From NCBI GenBank assembly GCA_026120035.1, contig JALRME010000007.1:1364001-1428000 (forward strand): a DNA stretch of 64,000 nucleotides, read 5' to 3'. This document shows, in pieces, positions 32,072-44,450 of the stretch. Position 1 is the stretch's first letter. Every line of letters starts with the position of its first letter. The translations under genes were made by a program, and so were the position numbers. Origin of the DNA: Coleophoma eucalyptorum (lineage: Eukaryota > Ascomycota > Leotiomycetes > Helotiales > Dermateaceae). Below the pieces are notes generated by a model. It worked only from the letters and a program-made list of their open reading frames with translations, made no database searches and was not told the DNA's origin.

Positions 32072-35000
32072 TCACTGCCCGTCAACGGCCTGGTGCAATG
32101 CATTCAATCTATAGCTCTCACTCCTGTTTACCAACTCCTCATGCCTCCCAGAGTCGACACAGACACCATCCTCAATCAAGAAGATGACATCCGCTTTCCT
32201 GATCGTATACAAGCGATGTGCGATCGCAATGACTGTGATGCCCCTCGCCGCCTTTTCTAATCCATCCTGTAAGAGTGACTCACTTTCTGCGTCTAGCGCA
32301 CTCGTACTTTCATCAAGGAGGAGTAATTGCGGTTTTCGAATCAGGGCACGCGCGATGGCGAGACGCTGTTTTTGTCCCCCAGATAACTGGCTCCCATTAG
32401 GACCGATGTTTGTTTCGTAGCCATCGGGGAGGGAGATGATTGTATTGTGGATGTTAGCGATCTTGCATGCAGCGATGATTTCACCGTCCGTAGGCTCGAC
32501 ATCAGGTCGTGCTCCTAGTGCCACGTTGAACCGGACTGTGCCTTCAAAGAGGACACTCTCCTGAGGGACGAGAGCAATCTTGTCTCTGAAGCTCACGCCC
32601 TCGCGTTTTGCTATGTCGACTCCGTCGATTAGGATACTGCCGCTACAGGGAGTATACATCCGCTCTAGTAGTGATATAATTGTAGATTTACCTGCACCTG
32701 AAGGGCCGACAAGTGCGCAGAACTGCCCTGGAGAGATAGAGAGGTCCATCCCATGTAAAATCTCAACGTCTGGACGAGCTGGGTATGCGAACCTGACGTT
32801 CTGAAATCGTACGCTAGCACCATTCGTAGCTTCAGAGTGCTTTTCTTTCGCCTCACCAGTAGCTTCGATATCCATGTCCTCAGATTTGGCTCGAGGCTGT
32901 AATGGATCTGAGAGTTTCTTGGTGGATCCAATGGATAGGACATCCAGGATTCGGTTGACAGATGCACTTGCACGAGAGACATCCGGAGCAAGTGTGAACA
33001 TTTGGCCCCAAAGTTGTGCACTGACTAGTAAAGCCATCAGAACAATGAAAAACTGAGTCTGTGAATAGTCGCCTGCGATGATACGATTTGCACCCCACCA
33101 ATAAGCCAAGGCATAGAGAAAATTTGGTAAGCCATATGCAATGGATAACCATAGGTTGGCATACGCGCTGCGTTCCAGCATTTCTTTGGTAGGACCTCTC
33201 AAAGAACGGCGATATGTTCCCAGGACTTCTTCCTCGAGTGACAACGATGCAACGGTCTTAATACTGTTTACTGCTTCAACAGTGATACCGATCGATTTTG
33301 TGAAGGCTGATTCGTGTCGTTCTGCAAATCTTGAGAGCGTCATCAAGTGCATATAGCCTGCTCCAAGCATCAAAGGAACGACCGAAAGGCAGACGAGCGC
33401 AATCTTCCATGCAATGATGTGAGTAAGGATAATTGCTGCTACAAGGTTGACGAGAATCGACATAATTGTTCCAACGGTTGAGCCAGTCAAACCAGCCAAT
33501 GCATTGCCATCTTTGGTGATGAATGAAAGCAAAACAGAAGGTGTCCGACCCTCAGATTGATGCCATGCAAGATCCTGCTGAAGCAGGGAACGAAATGAAA
33601 GAATCCTGACTTTATGCAGTACCTTCTCAGCAACATATCCGAATGTTGACCATGAAATCAGATTAGCAAAGAATTCAATAATTGCTAGTACGAAGAACAT
33701 AAGTCCCCAGAAGTTTCCCGAGGATTTTATTGATGAAACTTCGTTACATGGAGACAGGTCGCCAAGCGTATTTCCAAATATGACAGCGCAGGCAGAGTAG
33801 GATCCACCACAGACGATAGCACTGATGAATGCAACAAGAAGCTGCAACGGATATGGTCGGAATACAGGACTGATTGACTTGAGCATGGAGCCCATAGATC
33901 GCTTTGGTCCGAGTTCAACATCCTCTACTGTCGAATCTGCCGTTTTATTATCCGCTTCCTTCTCAGAATTGTCCTGTAAACTATGGGTAGATTCGGGAGT
34001 ATGGGTGGTTTCAGACTTCGCCTTTGCATCCTCAAGACTATCGTCTGTGACAAAAGATTTAGTCGATACTAGATCCTCAACGCCACGGCTGTTGACATTT
34101 TGCAGACGAACTAGATCGGCATAAGCGCCATCCTTAGCAAGAAGATCTGTATGAGTGCCCTCTTCTAAAATGCGGCCATCTCGCATAACGATGATATTAT
34201 CCGTATTTTTGATAGTAGAGAGACGATGCGCGATAGTGATGAGTGTTCTTCCAGCTGCAGCTTTCTCAATTGCGTTTTGTACACGCATCTCGCTCGCAGA
34301 ATCAAGTGAAGCCGTCGCTTCATCGAGGATCAAGATACGAGGGTCTCGCACGAGCGCTCGCGCTACAGAAATACGCTGCTTCTGGCCTCCACTGATAAGA
34401 TTGCCACTTGCACCAACGAGTGTTCCGAATCCATCTTGGAGACGATTGATGAAATTAACAGCATCGGAGATATTCGCTGCGTGTGTTACAAGCTGGATAA
34501 TCTCAACAACTTCTTGTCCGTGTGCCTCGGCGGCTTGCATTAAAGTCTTGCCTTCGCGAACGGCGAGTGCAACCTTCTCCAGTGTTGGTCCAAGTAAAAT
34601 GGAATTTAAGTGAGAATGTGCTGCAGAGTTCACAAGACCTTGTGCGATATTCTCGAGGATTGATCGATCTAGCAAGGATGGCTCTTGCTGGACGAGACTG
34701 ATAGAACTTCGCAGAGACCTGACATTGAGATCCTTCACATCATGGCCGTCCAACAAGACAGCTCCCCCAGTAACGTCATATAGTCTCGTTACAAGACCAG
34801 CAATTGTAGATTTGCCACTTCCACTCAAACCCACAATCGCAGTATGTTTTCCGGCAGGGCACACAAGAGATATGTTATCAAGAACTGTCTTATCGGGCCG
34901 AGATGGATAAGTGAAGAAGACATTTCTCAATTCGACATTGCCTTCAACTTGTGGCAGTACTTGTCCGGACTCAGATTTTCCGTCGATTACCGGTCTGCTT

Positions 35001-36265
35001 TCGATATCCTTCTCCAACTTTGCAAACGCCGCAGCAGCGGAGCCGAAAACTTGAAGAAACGGAGCAGTCTGACTCAAAATAAGTGAAGCTATGTAAAAGA
35101 TTAGCCAAAAAAGTACCCCTGCAATCAAGGACTGGCCTACCATCTAAGAGAATAAAAATGACCGTATATGTCGTTCCCACAGTGGTACCTTCAACAGCAT
35201 TCGGATTCGCAACCGCGTTCGCGATCGTCTTGCTCCCCTGCCAGTACGCAAGCGCATTTCCTGAGTAGGCAATGAAATACAACATTCCAGATTGAATGGC
35301 AATAGCAACAGACTTCTTGATACCATCTCGTTTGGCATCGCTCAATTTGAGTGCAAATTTTGCTTCCAGGCGCGCATTGGCTGAGAAGGCCTGGACGACC
35401 GTAGTATTGGTCAGGGCTTCGAGTGCAATAGATGATGCGGCGCCAACATTGTCGAGTACTTGGCTGGAATACTTCTGGATATAGTGTCCGCCAACCAAAG
35501 ACATGAAGAGCAAAGCCGGAGCTAGTGATACCAGCATACCGCCGAGTTTAGCATCTTTGATAAATGCGACAACATAGGCTGTGACGAAGAAGGAAAGGCT
35601 GTTTAGGACAATGCCGACTTTTTCTGAGGTACCTTGTTGGATGGTGCTGATGTCGCCAGTCAATCTCGAGGAGACTTCACCGGCTGGTAACTGGTCAAAG
35701 AACAGAGCCTCCTGACGCAGCAGACTCTGAAAGTAACGATCTCTCAATCTCTGTGCAAGTCTTTCTCCCCCCAGCGACCAGCAGAAAGTAGTGATGTAGA
35801 CCAAGCAAAAGTATGCAATTCCGATGTAAACAACTTTGAGGACTTTGTCATTAACTTCAGCCTGATACTCTGCTCCAGGGACGGCGTTGCAAGTCGCAGA
35901 GTTGAGATTGTCCACCAGCTGTCCGAACAGAATACCCATCAGTGGGAACGGTATGCCAGAAGCTATGGCCGACAAAACCCCACCTACTAGGAGGAGTATA
36001 TCGAAAGGTTTTGGATCTGCATACACCAGCAGGCGGAGATATCCTGTTATACCGCCAAAGAACTGATGAAGAATACATCAGCAATGTTTCTCTCAAACCA
36101 GTCTCTCTTGACATGAGAAGTACTTGCCTTGGTTCCTTTTCCTTTTTGTTTGACCTCTCCATCCATTTCCATAGGCTGATCCATTGCGTTGGAGACATTG
36201 ACAGCGTCATTTTCAGACAATGCTGATGCAGTTGCAGTCCCGTTGGACTCGGTAGAAGCTGTCAT
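32072..36265 (-). CDS. Full-size ABC multidrug transporter (ABCB/MDR type)
   Basis: Three exons (36265-36124, 36043-35141, 35088-32072) give 1353 residues in the layout TMD1-NBD1-TMD2-NBD2, the normal size for fungal P-glycoprotein-like exporters. NBD1 has Walker A GLSGSGKST, signature ISGGQKQR and Walker B ILILDEATASLD. NBD2 has GPSGAGKST, LSGGQKQR and LLLLDESTSALD. Both ATP sites therefore look active. A polar N-terminal tail and a charged linker between NBD1 and TMD2 (Ser/Thr/Asp/Glu-rich) are typical. The start is the ATG at 36265; the open frame extends 20 codons further up without an ATG. It is divergent from the NRPS and probably exports its product or gives self-resistance. It would sit in the plasma or vacuolar membrane. 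Confidence 0.93.
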
Positions 36266-36674
36266 GGATTCGCACTTTTTGCACCGATATTCAGGCAAGG
36301 ACTTGAAATATGAAGTCCCGATCAACTTGGAAATTGGTGGGCAAAGAACACAACATCCAGTTCAGTCACGATCAAAGACAAAGTGAATGAACAGATCGAT
36401 TGAGTACTGCTCGAAAGAATAATTTCTTCTTCCAAGCATGCGGGCAGCAGCCACCAAGAGACCCCGGACATGTTAAGCCCGTTTGCCGCCGTCTGTCAGA
36501 ACCCGAAAAATCGAGCCATCTCTGGAAAATGACAAAATATGCATTTTTCGGTCTTGACTAAGTTAGCATACTCCGTTCCTCGTGCTATGGATGCAGTATG
36601 CATGCCTCTGCCGTGCCACGAAAATGTGGCGGCTTGGCTGGACATGGGTGCCGCAAGCCACTGGACTCATAATC

Positions 36675-36683
36675 TTATCAGAT
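36675..36683 (-). promoter_or_regulatory. Iron-type GATA site (first copy)
   Basis: TTATCAGAT, which is ATCTGATAA on the minus strand, is an exact ATCWGATAA match. It lies inside the 12-mer CTTATCAGATCG that recurs 654 bp downstream. It is 410 bp upstream of the ABC transporter ATG. Confidence 0.45.
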
Positions 36684-37328
36684 CGTACACACCTGGAGAA
36701 TTGGAGAGAGGGGTCACATCATCCCTACCACCTATGCAACCATGACTCCACCACTCCAAGGGGGAGAAAAGTAGAATGCAAATCGTCGGCCTTCTGGAAT
36801 GGACCTCTCTCTTAGCTCATTGAAAAGCAAGAGACCTGATCTGATACCGCCGACGAATTGATACACGACTGTGCAGTGCTGTGCTGTACATCAAGAGCCG
36901 AGCTACGGCATCTAATCTAATCTAATCACCTGTAATGCCAAGTCGAGGCGACAACAGCCAGACGGACTGTACTTTGACGAGAAAGCCACGCGAAGAGAAC
37001 GCCAAGGGTGCAATGGCTTTTAGCTTCTCGAATTAGCTGCCGATGCCGGACCAAATCAGAAGTTGTCAAATGAGCTCGCAATGAAACCCTCTTGCGTCGA
37101 AGAAGGACCCGAGGCTTGACAGTTTAAGCAGTTGCTTCTGTTGCTCGGTGGCGTTTATGCCCGTCCAGACCCCACCTTTGCTAAAGGTCAGGATAAATTC
37201 CGTATGATGAGGGAGAAAATGAGTGGATGTCGGCGTCTTTCATTCAGCCAGCAAAGTTAAGACAAAGGCTAATTCGTCTGTTGTTTTGTCAAATCGCTGA
37301 TCCACAAATTAATAAGCTTAGAATAAAC

Positions 37329-37337
37329 TTATCAGAT
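37329..37337 (-). promoter_or_regulatory. Iron-type GATA site (second copy)
   Basis: A second TTATCAGAT inside an identical CTTATCAGATCG context, about 510 bp upstream of the NRPS start codon. Confidence 0.45.
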
Positions 37338-37841
37338 CGATTTTCCTGCCAGAACGGGTATACATCCGAAGTCACCTGGCTGCATAGAATCTGCAGAACC
37401 GAATCCGAGCTGCCGTTCTCAGATTATGTGCGTTAAGGTTGATCAGGGCTTCATGTGAAATGGCATCCTTGTCAGCTGCCCCATGGAGACAGGGTGGTGG
37501 CGGAGGAAATTGAGACCGATTGTATTTTGTTCGGAGTGGCAGCAACTTGCGCCATTACCGTACCATTGATAGATCATTGCGTGTCTAGTGGACACGCCAA
37601 TAATGAGGCGTTTCGAGGCCGGCCGGCTTCACACCATGAGAGGATTTGCCGTACCAACTAACCTGTGATGGGCGAAAGTAAAACGCAGGGAATGACCGGA
37701 AGTGCTATGCAAGGCTTGTGTACAGTTAGTGGTGCTGTAATATTACCACTTGCGTTATTATGCTCGTGAAAGAGCGAGAAATAAAACCTGGACAGAATAT
37801 CAGACTCTTGACTGCATATCTTCTCAAGGAAACTTGCCACA

Positions 37842-40800
37842 ATGGGAGAAGATCATAGCAATTCTGACAATATGACGGTGCAGGAATCCAATGCAGACCC
37901 CGTTCAAATTGAAAGCACTGCAGTACCGACAAAAGAGGGGGAAATTAGCAACGATGATATGATTATTCCCAACAAAGCTCAAGAGATCGAGCATCCTAAG
38001 GAAGAGCTATGTTCAGGAAGCACAACCGCCAGTGAACTCGGCTCAGCAAATCACGACTTTGATTCAGACACCGCCCACTCACCCAGTTCACCGATATCAA
38101 CCTCTTCAAGTACAGGGCTGAAGCCAGCCGTCGAACTGGATATAGCATCGACAGAGAGCACATCTATTGTGCCAGCGGTCTTACTTCTTGCATCTTGGGC
38201 GATACTCATCAACCGACGAGGGCCACAACAAAATGGCACAAGCGGTTTTATTTCATGGTCAAGTTCCACAGCTAGCGCTGGAACAGAGGTGAACCTCAGT
38301 GCCTTCATCAAACCAGAGACTGCATCAGTCCAGCAGATACTGGAACTGGCAAGTGAAGAATATGGAGCAGGCGCAGCTATTGAGGGCGATTGGATATCGT
38401 TACGAGGCTTTTACCCAGGCACAGAATCAGAACGCGAGGTAAGTTGGACTGCAGCTTTGTAGGATGACCATAGCTGACTTTCAACAAAAGTGGTCAATAA
38501 GTATAGAAACAGCAGCATTAGACAGCCATTTGGATCTCCGATTATCGAAAACCACAAATGTAACAACTTATATGCAAGAAGTCTACTTGGCTGCATTTGC
38601 AGATATATACAACTCTATTAAGGACAACCAAAGTCAAACCATAACATACGCGACGAATGTGGGCCCTCTCGAACTGTCGAAAATATGGGACTTGAACAGG
38701 ACGGTTCCACCAACTATAAGCGAATGCATGCACGACATCATCTCAAACTTCGCGAAGCAGAACCATGATCGGCCGGCTGTAGTATCCTGGGATGGAGAGT
38801 TGACATATGGGGAAGTCGAAGAATTATCAACAAAAGTGGCTATGAAATTGGTTGGACTTGGAATTGGGGCCGGCAGCATTGTGCCACTCTGCTTTGAAAA
38901 GTCAAGATGGACAGTTGTCGCTCTCCTAGGCTTGATGAAAGCTGGCGGTGCTTTCGTTCTCACTGATCCGCACCAGCCCGAAGGGCGGCTTCAGGTCATT
39001 GCCAACGAAGTAGAGGCCAAAGTTATCTTAACTTCCGTTCAACAAGCCGAACTTGGAAGAAGGGTTGCACCTCAGGCAGAAATAGTTACCATTGGACCGG
39101 ATCTACAGCAAAATAATGATATAGTCCCTGTGGCCTTGCCGGAAGTGTCTCCGTCATCAATGCTTTACATAATTTTCACATCTGGGAGCACAGGAAAGCC
39201 GAAAGGTGTAGCTATCTCGCATGTTAACTACACAAGCGGTGCTTTACCAAGAGCCGATGCTGTGGGTTACAGGCCACATTCGCGAGTGCTGGACTTTGCT
39301 TCTTATGCATTCGATGTCAGCATCGACTGCATGCTTGCCACGTTGTCCCAGGGGGGCTGCATATGTGTGCCATCAGACGAAGCACGGATCAATAATTTGA
39401 GTGGAGCAATCCGAGACATGAATGTTAACATGGCTCATATGACTCCATCTGTTGCGCGTGTACTGGAACCTGACGTTGTCGCTTCGTTAGACGTGCTGGG
39501 ACTTGGTGGAGAATATGTGTCAGCGGGCGATGCTACAACCTGGGGTGAGAAGTGCAAGGTTATAATCGCGTATGGCCCATCGGAATGTACCGTCGGCTGT
39601 ACGATAAACAACGATGTTGGCGTTGGGAGAGAATATACGACTATAGGCAAAGGTGTTGGAGGAGCTACCTGGATAGTCGATCCTGATGATCACAACAAAT
39701 TAACAGAAATAGACGGCATCGGCGAACTCCTGATTGAAGGGCCCATTGTCGGCTTGGGCTATCTTAATGAACCGGAGAAAACGTCAGATGTGTTTATAGA
39801 GGATCCAAAGTGGCTAACAGCTGGGTGTTATAAGCAACCAGGAAGAACAGGTCGACTCTACAAGACGGGCGATCTTGTCCGATATGATACAAATGGCTCT
39901 GGCTGTATTCTATTTGTTGGCCGAAAGGATAGACAAGTCAAGTTGAGAGGTCAACGTGTAGAATTGGCGGAGGTTGAGCATCATCTTAGAAGCAGACTGC
40001 CGTCTGGTATATCTCTTGCTGCAGAAGTCATCACTCCAGTAGGAAAGGGAAGCGAACCCACCCTAGTTGCGTTTCTGGCAGAGCAAAAAGAACAGCAGGT
40101 CAATTCTGAGGGTGATGAGCCATCATTCTCTCCGGAACTTCAGGTCCAGCTTAAAGAATTAGACAGCATTTTGGCCAAAGAGATCCCAATCTATATGGTG
40201 CCGACAGCATATATTCCATTGGGAGAGATACCTCTCTTAGTCTCATGCAAGACAGATCGGAAACGGCTGCACGAAATTGGAGCTGCAATGACCAAACAGC
40301 AACTGGCTAGTTTCAGAGTACAAGTGGCGGAGAAGTTAGAACCAAAGACAGAGATGGAGCGAAAGCTCCATCAGTTATGGGTCCAAATGTTCGGCACCGA
40401 TCTTGAAATTGGCGTGAATGACAACTTCTTTGCTGTTGGAGGAGACTCCTTGAAGGCAATGAAGTTGGTAGCACTTGCAAGAGAAGAGAATATCTCACTG
40501 AATGTTGCTAATGTCTTTACATACCCAATATTGTCCGACATGGCATTAGTTTCCGGTTCTCTCAGCGAAGAAGTCAAGATTGATGTACCTGAGTTTTCGC
40601 TGCTCGGGAACAATTGGGCTAAGGAGACCGCTAGACAAGAGACAGCAAAACTTTGTAATCTGGAAGCATCCTCGATCGAGGATATGTATCCATGTACACC
40701 ACTACAAGAAGCACTGATGGCTCTTTCAGCAAAAGTCAGCGAGGCATACGTTGCTCAACGAGTCGTTGAGCTGCCAGACCTGTTGACTTCGAAGCGACTC

Positions 40801-43800
40801 CAAGCAGCTTTCGCCATTGTCGCCGCAGACTCTGCTATCTTACGCACACAGATAGTACAGGTACCAGGACATGGGCTGATGCAGGTTGTAACGAAAGATC
40901 AAGAACCATGGTCAGAAGTCGATGATTTAGAAAGATATCTAGAAAAGGATCGTCGCCAGGGCATGGGACTTGGCAATAACCTTGCCCGATTCGCCATTGT
41001 GAACGATAAAAATACTACTAAGATCAGCATCGTACTAACCATTCACCATGCCGTATATGATGGCTGGTCAATGCCGTTGATCGTGGATAGAGTGAATAAA
41101 GCATATCGCGGATTGAAGCTGGATGAAGTCACACCATTTAAGGCTTTTATCAAATATCTCCACATGCAACACCGCCAGGTCTCCGAGACGTATTGGACTT
41201 CCAACCTTCAGGGTGCGACAGGTCCTCAGTTCCCCTCGCTGCCGTATGTTGGCTATCAAGCACGAGCAGACTCTCTACTGGAGATCAATATCCCAATCAA
41301 ACAAATCTCGACTAGTACGACTTTGGCAACCGCTGTGCGAGGAGCTTGGGCTCTTGTGGCATCTCAATACACAGGTTCGAATGATGTTGTTTTTGGCGAG
41401 ACATTGACCGGACGTAACGCCCCAATTACTGGCGTGGAGAGTATCGAAGGGCCCATGATTACTACCGTGCCAGTTCGTGTTCAAGTGAACAGAACAGCCA
41501 GGACTTCCGACTATCTCCAAAATATCCACAACCAGACAGTTGCTCGGATTGAACATGAGCACTTTGGTCTTCAACATATAAGGCGTCTTAGTCCAGATGC
41601 TCGCGAAGCATGTGAGCTGAAGACGGGATTGGTTTTGCATCCAAATGCTGAGCTAGAAGAGCAAGTATCTGAGGAAAACCCTGCAAACGGCTTTATGCCT
41701 GCAGGTGATGCGGAGGCGGCCCAGGAAGCATTGAAGTTCAATTCATACGCTCTCATGCTCGTTTGCTCACTTGGTCCCGCGGGAGTCTTCGTTATGGCAA
41801 GCTTTGACTCAAACACCGTCAGTGTGCCTCAGATGAAGAGTGTCCTAGAACAATTGGAGCGGGCTTTGCAGCAGATTTGCCAAGCAGATAAGAAGATCGG
41901 AGACATCGAGATTCTGAGAGAGCAGGATTTGGACTCATTGTGGAATTTAAGCACATGTGGTGCTGAAAGTTTGCGCAATACAAAATCGGATACCCCCCTC
42001 CAAGATCAAGACTTTGCAGACACCACTGCCACATGGATTGTTGATCCTAGAGACCCACAGAGCCTACTTCCACTTTATGCGGCCGGTGAGCTTCTAGTCG
42101 AATGCCCATCAGAAAAGATTGGTCTTAGCATCCAAGGCGCCTCATGGCTTGCTGCTGGATCCACCACAGTGCCTGGGCGGGACGGCCGCCTATATCAGAC
42201 CGGTCAACTGGCTAGATATGACAGCGACGGGAAAATTGTTCTTCTAGGGTCAAAAGAAAGACAGAGTCTGCCAGCTGAGGCCTTACAACATACTGAGTTG
42301 AAGAAGAAGCTTCCAGCTTCAACCCCAAGACAGCTGAAGCTGAGGCAATTATGGAGTCAAGTAATCGGCACCGAAGAGGAAGAGATAGGTCTGAATGACA
42401 GCTTCTTCGAGCTCGGAGGTGACTCTATCAGTGCCATGAAGCTGGTATCTGAAGCACGACTCGAAGGCTTCACGATAAATATGGCTCAAGTCTTCAGCGA
42501 ACGACGCTTGTATGACATGGCAAACATCTTGGAAGAGACTAAACAGTCGACGGTAGCTATAGAGGCTTACAAGCCATTCTCATTACTGGATTCGACTCAG
42601 TCTGATGTCTTCATCTCCGAGATTCAAGCATCACTCGCAAACCCTACATGGAACGTTCAGGATATCTTGCCGGCAAGACCTCTTCAGACTATTGCAGTCA
42701 CAGGCACGACTCAGTTACCCCGATACTCTGCACGATATGAGCTCTTCTACTTGGACGGAAAGATTGACCGTGAACGTCTCCTGGAGAGCTGTCAAGAGCT
42801 CGTATCACGCAATGAGATTCTGCGGACCGTCTTTGTCAAGCACGGTGGGAAGTGTTTCGGGGTCGTCACCGAGAACATTCCCGTACCTACTTCCATTTAC
42901 GAAATTGACGGAGATCTCGAAAGCTTCGCGCAGAAGCTATGCGATCTTGATGTTCAAACAAGAATGCCTCTCGGATCAGCCTTTGTGAAGTTTATGCTTG
43001 TACAAGGAGAAGGTGAACGAAGTTGCCTTATTATGAAGATTTCCCACGCTCAGTATGACGAAATCTGTCTTCCACCATTGCTGCACCAGCTGTCTGCACT
43101 TTATGAAGGGAAGAGTGTCCAAGCGTCAGTTCCATTCTCCTTGTACGTGGACCATGTCATTCGAGAGAATATTCCAGCAGGGAAGGACTACTGGCGTGAG
43201 CTCCTCCAAGGATCATCTATGACAGTGCTACGACCAACCGAGGAATTGAAGTCTACGAAGGCTGTATTCATTCAGAAGACGGTAGATATCTCGAGTCGTT
43301 CCAGAGATATCACCATCGCAACTCTTCCTACAGCTGCTTGGGCGATTTGCCTCGCGAGACGTCTGTCCCTCAAGGATGTGGTATTTGGAGAAGTTGTCAG
43401 TGGACGAAATATCGACTTCCCAAATGCCAACTCTGTGATGGGACCATGTTGGCAATACATTCCAACTCGAGTCAAGTTTGAGGAAGGTTGGACTGCTCGT
43501 GACCTCCTGAACTATATTCAGCATCAGCACATCGCTAGTACGCGCTTTGAAGGCATGGGCTTGCAAGAAATTGTCGAAAATTGTACAGATTGGCCAGAGA
43601 CTGTCGATTGGTTTGATTCAGTCGTTCATCAAGATGTCGAGCACGTCGAGAATCTTGCTTTCATGACTGCTAATAGTAAGATGGAGACGATTTACCCGCA
43701 TCTTGAGCCATTGCGGGAATGGAAGGTTCAAGCATTCCCCCAAGGCGATACCATCATGATGGAAATCGTTGCTCGGGAGTCGTGGCTAGAAACTGCAGAG

Positions 43801-43878
43801 TCGTTGCTGGAGGATATTTGCAGTATCATGACACAGCTGGTAACTAGGCCAGATTCTGTTATTCTCGAAGGATTTTGA
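37842..43878 (+). CDS. Nonribosomal peptide synthetase, halfC-A-T-C-(vestigial A)-T-C
   Basis: Two exons (37842-38438, 38491-43878; 52-nt intron with GTAAGT donor) give 1994 residues. The N-terminus is Ser/Glu-rich and then matches only the C-terminal lobe of a condensation domain (LLLASWAILINRR), without an HHxxxDG lobe. A complete adenylation domain follows: FTSGSTGKPKG (from 428), ASYAFDVS, IAYGPSECT (about 558-566), and SCKTDRK at the A10 position. Carrier domain 1 has GGDS with Ser852. C1 has an intact HHAVYDG (H1051/H1052). Residues ~1376-1457 keep only late adenylation pieces (WIVDP, RLYQTGQLARYDS) and lack A3 and A10. Carrier domain 2 has GGDS with Ser1511. The terminal C domain has SHAQYDE (H1718). 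One A domain would have to load both carriers. SidE (fumarylalanine) and iterative A-T-C-T-C siderophore synthetases are the nearest layouts I know. Substrate unknown. Confidence 0.93.
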
Positions 43879-44450
43879 GCAATCTTGTTTGTCGCATTAT
43901 TAGTTATATAGTATACCAGCATTAGAATTTTGTGTTACAAACTCCTATTTATCGTCCAGTATTCATATCCATTTATGTGTACCCACTTATAAATTATAAT
44001 AAGGTTGTGGATATCCTTGCCCACGGCCATGAATATATGGTTGCGCCGTGTTTGCCCACCCTTGACACTTTTTCGTGCTTGCCCTCAATTGTAGCAAGGC
44101 AAGTAGAGAATTATGATCAAAGGTCTCAGAGAATAGGTTAATTCTATGGTACTGAATACTAAAAGAGGAAGACTTGTACCGATTTTCCTTACACCCCAAG
44201 CAACAGGTTATTTAGCCTTCCATATTAAGTGCGCTCATGTGAGTTTTACTTTACACACTATTGACATTGAATTTACTTTCATATCTTCTATATAGAGGCA
44301 GTGGCTGCCAGAATTTACATGAACTTCATATACCTCTAAATGTGCACCAGATTGTTATGTATACAAACAACTTTTAAGACGGAAGGAGCTAAACTCAATC
44401 ACATTCCCTCGATCGGTAGCTTAAGTTATTAGGCCACAGACGAGTATATC
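43879..44450. other. Intergenic region between convergent genes
   Basis: 3' flanks of the NRPS and the M20 peptidase, AT-rich. No gene seen. Confidence 0.55.

Larger units (their letters stand above)
36266..37841. promoter_or_regulatory. Divergent promoter region between ABC transporter and NRPS
   Basis: A 1.6-kb gap between two divergent start codons, with no supported gene. It carries two copies of CTTATCAGATCG (listed separately) and a triple TCTAA direct repeat near 36911-36926. Short open frames here are unsupported. Confidence 0.55.

Noticed and set aside
32184..34910. Open frames on the plus strand across the ABC transporter
   Set aside because: They are antisense shadows of a gene with complete Walker and signature motifs on the minus strand.
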